From Saprospiraceae bacterium (GTDB lineage Bacteria; Bacteroidota; Bacteroidia; Chitinophagales; Saprospiraceae): 13,395 nt of DNA. Under the pieces are notes generated by a model. That model saw only the letters and a program-made list of their open reading frames with translations. It was not told where the DNA came from and searched no databases. The stretch covers positions 1 through 13,395 of the forward strand of contig JALVCY010000226.1 of NCBI GenBank assembly GCA_027009605.1. Reading direction: 5' to 3'. The position numbers were made by a program, and so were the translations under genes. Positions 1 to 8,100 of the stretch are shown here, piece after piece (the first letter of the stretch is position 1; each line of letters begins with the position of its first letter).

Positions 1-471
1 AATCGGGCTGTAGAGTATTTGCACATATTTGCCTTCGGGGCGTAGATAGTGCTTCATCTTGGTCATCAACTTGGTGTTGTCTTCTTTCGAAAACATCGTC
101 AAGGGCAGGGTCGAAACAAAATAATCTACCTGACCAATCCCTAAATCATCCAACAAATTATCAATATCAAATGCAGAGTATTGATGCAGGCTGATTCGCG
201 GGTCGTCTTTGGCCAATCTATCTTCGACTAAGTCATAAAAAGTCTTGTTAATTTCCAAGGCAATTAGTCGAGAGCGGTCATTAAGCTTACGCAAAATCCG
301 TTGAGTGACGACACCGTTGCCGACTCCGAGCTCTACAATGGTCAAATCTTTGCTGAAGTCGATGGCTGACAGCATTTTCTCCACAGAGTACTTGGACGTA
401 GCTGTAATCGCTCCCGTTTGGCGCATAGATTTAAATGCTTCTTTCGAGAATTGTTTCTTTGTTCCTTTCAT
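1..471 (-). CDS. PmtA-like class I SAM-dependent methyltransferase (3' end beyond window)
   Basis: The first 157 codons are visible; the C-terminus lies off the left edge. The protein begins MKGTKKQFSKEAFKSMRQTG. A stretch near residues 20-37 (TGAITATSKYSVEKML) leads into the SAM-binding motif I, TIVELGVGNGVVTQRIL (44-60). An acidic residue follows at the end of the next strand (ALEIN, E73), and VDYFVSTLPLTMF lies at 115-127. The last motif resembles the 'SGLPL' signature of the phospholipid N-methyltransferase (PmtA, COG3963) and rRNA adenine dimethylase-like branch. That points to methylation of a lipid head group or another small or RNA substrate in the cytoplasm; the substrate is not provable here. 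The start is chosen because the ATG (471-469) overlaps the rsmG stop as TAATG, which suggests cotranscription and translational coupling. A different class I methyltransferase is possible. Confidence 0.75.
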   Translation of the reverse strand, partial: MKGTKKQFSKEAFKSMRQTGAITATSKYSVEKMLSAIDFSKDLTIVELGVGNGVVTQRILRKLNDRSRLIALEINKTFYDLVEDRLAKDDPRISLHQYSAFDIDNLLDDLGIGQVDYFVSTLPLTMFSKEDNTKLMTKMKHYLRPEGKYVQILYSPI

Positions 472-1097
472 TATTGTTGCAAATATACAACTTTCTTATC
501 TTCAAACTCGGCTTCATCAAAATATTCCTGAATATCCACCTGTTCCCAATAGGGTTTGCCGGGGACTTCTTTCATTTCTTCGGCAATATCTCCCCCTTTT
601 AGGGCGAGGATACCGTTGGGATATGGATGCAGGTGTTTATTCTTTAGATGGCGTCTTGTCCAATTAAACAGCTTCTCCATTCGGGCAACCGCACGGGTCA
701 CCACAAAATCACATTTTACCTTCGTCTCTTCGACTCTCCCATGAATGGCTTGGACATTTTTTAGCCCCAACTTCCGAACAATTTCCTTGACCACCATTAT
801 TTTCTTGCCCCGGCTATCTATCAGTACAAATTCCGTTTCCGGAAAAAGAATGGCCAAAGGGATGCCCGGAAATCCCCCGCCGGTACCCAAGTCCAAGATG
901 GTCGCCCCCGCCACAAACGGCATAAACTTGGCAATGGCCAACGAATGCAAAACATGCCGGACTTCCAAATTGTCTATATCCTTGCGGGAAACCATATTAA
1001 TCTGCTCATTCCACTCTTGGAAAAGGGGCATAAATTGAGCAAATTGGGCTTCCTGGGTAGCGGTCAATTCCGGAAAATATTTTTTTAATTTGTTCAT
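471..1097 (-). CDS. rsmG: 16S rRNA (guanine-527 N7)-methyltransferase RsmG (GidB)
   Basis: RsmG uses S-adenosylmethionine to methylate N7 of G527 in 16S rRNA in the cytoplasm. The 208-aa length is normal for the family. Visible landmarks are the N-terminal INMVSRKD segment (33-40), RHVLHSLA (47-54) and the glycine-rich SAM motif ILDLGTGGGFPGIPLAI (67-83). The acidic strand end VLID (91-94), VVTRAVA (132-138) and LALKGG (164-169) follow. All lie in the expected order. The ATG at 1097 is favoured because a TATCTTTG promoter box ends only four bases upstream, so a longer start is unlikely. It is the first gene of a two-gene minus-strand operon with the truncated methyltransferase, joined by a one-base TAATG overlap. 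In other phyla the gene often sits beside gidA/parAB at oriC; none of those genes is visible here. Confidence 0.96.
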   Translation of the reverse strand: MNKLKKYFPELTATQEAQFAQFMPLFQEWNEQINMVSRKDIDNLEVRHVLHSLAIAKFMPFVAGATILDLGTGGGFPGIPLAILFPETEFVLIDSRGKKIMVVKEIVRKLGLKNVQAIHGRVEETKVKCDFVVTRAVARMEKLFNWTRRHLKNKHLHPYPNGILALKGGDIAEEMKEVPGKPYWEQVDIQEYFDEAEFEDKKVVYLQQ

Positions 1098-1101
1098 GCT
1101 G

Positions 1102-1109
1102 CAAAGATA
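1102..1109 (-). promoter_or_regulatory. Bacteroidota -7 promoter box of rsmG
   Basis: Read on the minus strand, the bases are TATCTTTG, a perfect match to the TAnnTTTG -7 element of the primary sigma factor in Bacteroidota. It ends four bases before the rsmG ATG. No convincing TTTG -33 element is seen about 20 bases further upstream. If transcription begins the usual few bases after the box, the mRNA starts at or next to the initiation codon. Confidence 0.7.
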
Positions 1110-1210
1110 GGTATTTTGTCTCTACCGGCTAGGGGGGCGGACGGATACCAATTTGCTTTCTGTGGGAATTAGCTCTGTGCCCGGCAACCACACCATCCCC
1201 AAAAAAACAC

Positions 1211-1218
1211 TATCTTTG
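1211..1218 (+). promoter_or_regulatory. Bacteroidota -7 promoter box of ruvA
   Basis: TATCTTTG matches the TAnnTTTG consensus and lies 46 bases before the ruvA ATG, which predicts a leader of roughly 40 bases. There is no clear -33 TTTG. Together with the opposite-strand box at 1102-1109 it makes this spacer a divergent promoter region. Confidence 0.65.
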
Positions 1219-1256
1219 CCCAACTTTTGCCGAAAGGCAGAATCCCTTTACGTAAA

Positions 1257-1268
1257 ATGAACAGATGA
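1257..1268 (+). other. Three-codon upstream ORF overlapping the ruvA start
   Basis: The bases ATGAACAGATGA encode Met-Asn-Arg-stop, and the TGA overlaps the ruvA ATG (1265-1267) as ATGA. This could couple ruvA initiation to termination of the mini-ORF or be chance. The position is certain; a function is not. Confidence 0.2.
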
Positions 1269-1855
1269 TTACCTACATCAAAGGCGATATTACCTTCAAA
1301 TCTCCGTCCTACATCATCATTGAAGCCGGCGGTATCGGCTATCGTGTGAATATCAGTCTGCATACCTACGCCGCCCTAGAAAAGGTTAACAAAGGCAAGA
1401 TTTTAACGTATTTATTGGTGCGTGAAGACGCCCAGACGCTTTATGGATTTGCGGAAGATGCGGAGAGAGCGTTATTTTTGCATCTGATTTCGGTCTCGGG
1501 GGTGGGAGCCAATACGGCGCAAGTCATGTTGTCGGCGATGACGCCGGATGAGATTAGAGCTGCGATTATCGGGGAGCAATTGGCTATTCTGACCAAGATT
1601 AAGGGCATCGGTACGAAGACCGCCAAACGGATTATTTTGGACATCAAGGACAAGTTGGCCAAAGAATCCGGTGGAACTCCTATTGCCGTTACTTTGTCAA
1701 ACAATACAATGAGAGATGAGGCGTTATCTGCCTTGTTGGCTTTGGGTTTTAATAAGTCTTCGGCTCAACGTAGCCTGAATCGCATTTTGAAAAAGGAGCC
1801 TACAGTAGAAAACGTGGAAACGCTGATTAAGCTTGCGCTAAAAGAAATGGCCTAA
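1265..1855 (+). CDS. ruvA: Holliday junction branch migration protein RuvA
   Basis: RuvA binds four-way DNA junctions as a tetramer and loads the RuvB motor for branch migration during recombination and repair. The 196-aa length is normal. Domain I (about 1-65) is the OB fold, with MITYIKGDI at the start and the family signature GIGYRVNIS (23-31). Domain II holds two helix-hairpin-helix motifs, around ISVSGVGANTAQVML (75-89) and LTKIKGIGTKTAKRII (109-124). A flexible linker with SGGTPIAV leads to domain III (about 147-196, RDEALSALLALGF...), the part that contacts RuvB. A TATCTTTG promoter lies 46 bases upstream and an intrinsic terminator 38 bases downstream, so it is probably monocistronic. 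From memory, ruvA lies next to sprA in several Bacteroidota, which would make this ancestral gene order. Confidence 0.97.
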   Translation: MITYIKGDITFKSPSYIIIEAGGIGYRVNISLHTYAALEKVNKGKILTYLLVREDAQTLYGFAEDAERALFLHLISVSGVGANTAQVMLSAMTPDEIRAAIIGEQLAILTKIKGIGTKTAKRIILDIKDKLAKESGGTPIAVTLSNNTMRDEALSALLALGFNKSSAQRSLNRILKKEPTVENVETLIKLALKEMA

Positions 1856-1892
1856 AGCAAGTGTTAAAGCGGAAAGAAAAATGATTTTTGAG

Positions 1893-1926
1893 ACTTCTTG
1901 CCGTTACAAGTTAGAAGTTTTTTTTT
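1893..1926 (+). terminator. Intrinsic terminator after ruvA
   Basis: ACTTCT (1893-1898) pairs with AGAAGT (1913-1918), and an alternative inner CTTG/CAAG pairing is possible. Nine Ts run directly off the stem (1918-1926). A second small perfect hairpin (GGAGC-TCT-GCTCC, 1932-1944) follows. It would end the ruvA transcript and separate it from sprA. Confidence 0.7.
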
Positions 1927-1962
1927 GAATTGGAGCTCTGCTCCTTTGGTTTAATAAAAAAT

Positions 1963-2122
1963 GTAACTGTTTAGATACCCCCATTTTTAGGTAGAAAATA
2001 GGCATTTTTGTGTATGTTGACGTAGGGGCGCACTGCTGGGCGTCCCTACGTGAGAAATTTTTGCAAAAACAGGCGCAAAAGGCATTTTCTAACAAAAATT
2101 AGCGGCTAAGCTAAATAGTTAC
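1963..2122 (+). mobile_element. MITE copy 1 (160 bp, IS66-like ends)
   Basis: The element begins GTAACTGTTTAG (1963-1974) and ends CTAAATAGTTAC (2111-2122), terminal inverted repeats matching at 11 of 12 positions. The similarity continues imperfectly inward for about 50 bases. It is flanked by TAAAAAAT (1955-1962) and TTAAAAAT (2123-2130), a 7/8 match to an 8-bp target duplication. The centre is a strong hairpin (2020-2049, 11-bp stem including one G-T pair). A second copy lies inverted at 10993-11156; the left arms match at 52 of 58 positions and the right arms are nearly identical. There is no transposase, so movement must be in trans. GTAA ends with 8-bp duplications are typical of IS66-family elements; that assignment is inference. 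It fills most of the 310-base ruvA-sprA spacer. Confidence 0.8.
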
Positions 2123-2129
2123 TTAAAAA

Positions 2130-2144
2130 TAGGGATTATCCCTA
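2130..2144. promoter_or_regulatory. Perfect 15-bp palindrome upstream of sprA
   Basis: TAGGGAT-T-ATCCCTA is a perfect inverted repeat with a one-base centre, 21 bases before the sprA ATG. It begins at the last base of the MITE target duplication. Its form and place fit a repressor operator or an mRNA leader hairpin near the translation start. No TAnnTTTG box is seen between the MITE and the ATG, so the sprA promoter may be divergent in sequence or lie within the MITE. Confidence 0.4.
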
Positions 2145-2165
2145 CAATGTAATATACCGATAGTT

Positions 2166-5100
2166 ATGAAGCAAAGCATTATTCTCATTGCTTTTTTGTG
2201 GATTTTTGGAATGGAGGCTCAGGCAGCGTCTAATTTTGAATATCATCCGGTTCATCTATTCTCCTTTGGAGATATTCGATTTGGATTGTCCATGAATGGC
2301 TCCCTTGTTAGGCCGGATACTTTGCCCCCGCTGCAAGACCGCTACGGCAACTTTCTAACCGGCTCCGGAAGAAATGTTATTGATTTAAAAGATCCTGCGG
2401 TCGTTGACCAATCTGTTGAATATGACCCCGAAACAGGCATGTACATCATTACTGAAAAAATTGGCAATGATTATTATCGTCCGCCTAGTTATATGACCTT
2501 TAATGAGTATATGAAATGGAAGAGCGAGCAGCAGCAAAAAAGCTACTTTAAGCAATTGGCCGGGATTAGTGACGGCTCGGATGGTATTTCCGGAAGGTTG
2601 GATCCTATTGCTAAGTTTGACTTCAAGAAAAGCTTGATTGATCGCTTATTTGGCGGAAGCACCGTGGATATTCGCCCGCAAGGGAATATTGACCTGAGAT
2701 TTGGGGTTGATTACAGCAAAGTTGACAATCCTATCTTGCCCGTTCGCACCAGAAAAAGAACTGCCTTCGACTTCGGAATGGACATCCGTATGAACGTGAC
2801 CGGTAAAATTGGTGAAAAACTAACGCTTACCACCAATTACAACACCAACGCCATCTTCGATTTTGAAAACCAAATGAAGATTGATTACAATTCGGATTTA
2901 TTCAGTGAAGACGAAATCCTTAAAAAAATTGAAGCAGGTAATGTCAGCTTACCCCTCAAGAGTAACCTAATCCAAGGTACGCAAAATCTTTTTGGTATCA
3001 AAACCGAACTGCAATTCGGACGCCTAAGATTGACCACCATCTTGGCCAACCAAAAGTCGCAAAGACAAAATCTACAAATCGACAACGGAGCTGAAACCCA
3101 AGAGTTTGAAATCCCCATCGACAAGTATGACCAAAATAAGCACTTCTTATTGACCCACTACAATCGGGAGACCTTTGAAGATGCTCTTTCTAATCTTCCC
3201 CAAATTCGCTCGCTTTTCCGAATCCTAAAAATGGAAGTCTGGGTGACCAATGACCGGAACCAAACCGATGGGGGAGTCCGCGATATTGTCGCTTTAGCCG
3301 ACTTGGGAGAACCTAAAGAATTGGTGACCGTCAATCCGGGGCCGCCCAAGTATTTGGACATTGCCGGAAGAGCATTACCCGATAATAATGCCAATGACCT
3401 TTATGCTAATTTGCTCGCCAAACCCGAATCAAGAACCATTGATAAAGTGGTCAGTGCCATGCAAGACGGTACTTTTGGCTATCACTTTGAGCAAGTAAAA
3501 GACTTTGAAAAAGTAAGAGCCCGAAAACTAAGCCCTTCTGAATACGATATGAATCCCCAATTGGGCTTCATCTCCCTAAAAATCAATGTCCAACCCGACC
3601 AAGTCGTTGGGGTGGCCTTCGAATATGAATACAATGGCCGGACTTTTACCGTCGGAGAATTAAGCGGCCAAACCCCACAGAGTGACTCCCTAAAAGTACT
3701 TTATGTCAAAATGTTGAAGTCTTCTACAGCACGGACAGATTTGCCGTATTGGGATTTGATGATGAAAAACTTTTACTACTTGGGCTCTTCTCAAATTGAG
3801 CAGGAAGACTTTAAATTGGACATTTACTACGATGATGCCGGACGCGGGGAAAAACGCTTTTTGCCGACTTCTGCCTTAAAGAATGTCCCATTGATTCGCT
3901 TGTTTAATCTGGACAACCTGAATGTGCAAGGCGATAATCGTCCGGATGGGGTTTTTGACTTCGTGCCCGGTTTGACTATCACAGCGCAGTCGGGACGGGT
4001 GATGTTTCCTATTTTAGAACCCTTTGGCTCTTATTTGGCAGACACCTTGCATGTGGATGTCAATCCGTCGGATAGTGTTTATGTCTTCAAAGAGTTGTAT
4101 GACCAGACCCAATTCCGGGCAAGAGAATATTTTGAGAAAAACCGATTCACCATTAAAGGAAAATACAAGTCATCGGGCTCTTCGTCCGAGATTTCTTTGG
4201 GCGCCTTTAATGTGCCGAGAAACTCGGTCAGAGTGCAAGCCGGCGGAGTCCAATTGACGGAAGGTGTAGATTATGAAGTCGATTACAATATCGGAAAGGT
4301 TAGGATTCTAAATGATGCTTATTTGCAGCCCGGGCAACCCCCAATCAATGTCTCCTTTGAAGAAAATACTTTTGGTGCTTTTCAGCAAAAAAGTATGGTC
4401 GGCCTGAGAGCAGACTATGAATTGAGCAAAAATATGAATATTGGGGCAACCTACATGCACTTGTATGAAAAGCCTTATACCCAAAAAGTAAATGTAGGCG
4501 ATGACCCAATCAACAACCGGGTCTTAGGATTGGATTTTGATTATACCAAAAAAGCGCCTTGGCTAACCCGTTTGGTGGACAAAATACCTTTGATTTCCAC
4601 AAAGGCAGAGTCTTCGGTATCGGTTACCGCAGAAGTCGCAGCCCTAAAGCCGGGTCACTCCAAAGCCATTAATCAGGGCCAAAAGGAGGGAATAGTCTAT
4701 ATTGACGATTTTGAAGGAAGTACCAATAGTATTGACCTTAGGACTCCGACGACCAACTGGTTTTTGTCTTCGATACCTAGGGGCATGAAAGATTCTTCGG
4801 GGACGGAGATTATCAAAGAAAGTGCATTGGTCGATGACATCAACGCCGGTGTCAACAGAGCCTTATTAAACTGGTATCGCTTGGATTTTACCGCTTTGGG
4901 TGATGGAGATAACCAAGATCCTTATACTCGTGAGATCAAAAGAGTGGATATTTTTCCTAAGCTGAAGTTAGATCAGACCACCCAAATTTCCAGATTGTAT
5001 CCCCTAGACCTTCACTACCAACCTAACAAAAGGGGGCCCTACAATTATGACTTGCCAAATGGTGTCTCTGAAAATGGCATGCAAATATCTGCCGGTGTCA

Positions 5101-8100
5101 ACACCGATGGCTCCTTTGTTACCTTGAAAGAACCCGAGACCAGATGGGCCGGCATCATGAGACCGATTCGAAATAGTGACTTTGAGTCGGCCAATATTGA
5201 ATTTATCGATTTTTGGATGATGAGTCCTTATTTGGGCACACATGAAGAGTATAACGATGGCTTTATCTCTATCCAATTGGGTAATATGTCGGAAGACATC
5301 CTTCGAGATTCCAGAATGTTCTTTGAAAATGGGCTGACCGATGGCGTCCAAACAGATGAAACGGCTTGGAGTCGAGTCCCTAGAACCCAGCAAATTACCT
5401 ATGCGTTTGACAATAACGAGCGCGAAAAACAAGATGTCGGCTTAGATGGTATCAATGATGATGATGAGCGGACAAAGTATGCTGATTTTGTCCAGCAATA
5501 TGCCGGTACCAATGTCGCCAATATCATCAGTGCCGACCCTTCCAATGATAACTTTGTCTCTTTCCGCTCTGACCAATACCCATCTACCGAAAGTGCTTTG
5601 GTCAAATACACGGGATACAATGGCTTGGAAGGAAACTCCAAACCGACCAGCGGGCAGTACATCGAAAGCTCAACAAACTATCCCAATACGGAAGATTTGA
5701 ACCGGGACAACTCTTTGAACGAGACTGAGGCCTACTATCAATATGATATTTCTGTCGCTTATGCCGGTTTTGGTGGTCGTTTGAGAGATACCACATCAGA
5801 AAACTATGTAACTGAGTCCATTACAGTGCCCGGTACAGGAGATATCTGGTATCACTTCAAAGTACCACTAAGTCAATTTAAACATGCGGTCGGTGGTATC
5901 CAAGATTTTCGCTCGATTCGTTTTATGCGTATTGTCGCACATGGTTTTCCCAAGGATATTGTCTTTAGATTTGGGACATTGGAATTGGTGCGTAACCAGT
6001 GGAGAAGATATTCCCGGGGGCGGATTACTTGCCCGGATGCTCAATTTGAAGTCAACGAAGTCAATATTGAAGAAAACAGCAGCCGTTTGCCATTTAATTA
6101 TGTATTGCCTCCGGGGGTCAAAAGAGAAGACATCATCGGTACCGTTTCGGTCGGCGCACAGCAAAATGAAAACTCGCTTTCGATGAAAATCGAAAATTTG
6201 TGCAAACAGAGTGAAAAAGGCATTTTCAAAACGCTCAATATGGACATGCGGGTGTACAAGCGAATGCAATTGTTTGTGCATGCAGAGACGTCTGATTTTA
6301 ATACGCCGGATAGCCAATTTGTGTTTATTCGTTTGGGTAAGGATTTTACAAATAACTATTATGAGTATGAAGTCCCACTCAAATTTTCAGATAAAAACAA
6401 TCTGGATTTAAGTGACCCCAACGCCTATCGAGCGGAAGTTTGGCCGGAAGAAAACTTTATTGATTTTCCTTTAGAGCTCTTGAAAAAAGTGAAAATCCAA
6501 TCAGGTGCTTCGGATTCATTAACCATCCCGGATCCGGATAAACCACAAAATCATGTCACCGTCGTCGGGAATCCTAATATCGGGCGTGTCAAAACCATCA
6601 TGATTGGTGTGAAAAATAAAGACCATCAACCTCAAACCATGGAGATTTGGGTCAACGAATTGAGACTGAGTGGCTTGGAAGAAGGTGGTGGAATCGCCGG
6701 TTTGGCGCGGGTCGATTTGAAATTAGCGGACTTTGGTAGTATTGCCCTTTCGGGAAATTATTCCAGCATCGGTTATGGAGGCATTGATCAAAAGCTGGCG
6801 CAAAGAAGCCGGGAACAAATTATTCAATATGATGTGGCCGGTAATTTTGAGCTAGGTAAATTCCTTCCGGAAAAATCAGGGGTCAAAATTCCATTTTTTG
6901 CCCAATACTCCAAAAATATAAGGAATCCACAGTATGACCCGTATGACTTGGATATTCCTCTAAAAGAGAAAATCGCTGCTTCTTCGACTCCGAAAGAAGA
7001 TAAAAACCGTGCACAGGATGTGACAACCATTAAGAGTTTTAACTTTACCAATGTTCGGAAAGATAAAACCAACGGAAAGAAACCCAAGCCTTGGGATATT
7101 TCTAACTTGAGCGCCACCTATGCTTATTCGGAAACGGACAAGCATAATCCATTGATTTTGAGTGATAACTTAAAACGCTACCGGGGCGCTTTGGATTATC
7201 AATATTCGACAAAGACCAAGTACATCCGACCCTTCAAAAAACTTATCAAAAAGGATAAGTACCTGAAGTTCCTATCGGAGTTTAATTTTAACTTGGTGCC
7301 CAATTCGTTTGGTGTATCCACTTCGATGGATCGCTCTTTAAATAAGACAACTTATCGGTTTGCAGGTGAAGACCCTTTGCTCAATACGTATTACAATAAG
7401 AACTTTGTCTGGGATCGAAACTATTCCTTGAACTGGAATTTTACCAAGTCCTTGAAGTTTACTTTTAATGCTCAGACCAACACGGTCATTGATGAGCCGG
7501 ATGCTTTTGATGCTTTAAATCGACCTTTACCGGCGCAAGAAATCAAAGACTCCATCTGGACAAATATCAGGCAGGGGGGGCGGATGAAGCAGTATCGCCA
7601 TAATTATAACTTGACTTATGATTTGCCGTTTAAGCACATTCCATTTATGGATTGGGTCAAAGCCAAGGCGACTTTGAGTGGAGATTACAATTGGAATGCG
7701 GCGGCTCTAAATGTGGCCGACTTGGGGAATATTGCTCAAAATGGGCAGGTTCGGAAAATCAACGGAGACTTGAACTTGACTAAGCTGTATCGCAAGTCCA
7801 AATATCTGAAGAAGATTGACTCTTCTTTGGGTGGGCGAAGCTCTCGTGCACGCAGAAATTCACGCAGCCGAAAGGCTGCTAGAGGACGACGGGACGGCAA
7901 AGATGGTAAAAGTGCCGGTCGGGGCAAACGAGGGAAAGACGGAGATTCCCGCAAGGGCAAAAGAGGAGAAGAAGCAAATCCGGATATGTCCGAAGATAAT
8001 CTCGCCTCTATGGAAGCTAGGGGCCCTAAAGGAAGAAAGCCGGGCAAAGGAAAAGACAATCCAAAAGCCAAGAATAACAAAAAATCTAAAAAGGCGAAAA

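Noticed and set aside
1904..2095. 63-codon minus-strand open frame upstream of sprA
   Set aside because: It lies across the terminator and MITE copy 1, follows the repeat rather than a protein family, and has no promoter or recognisable motif.
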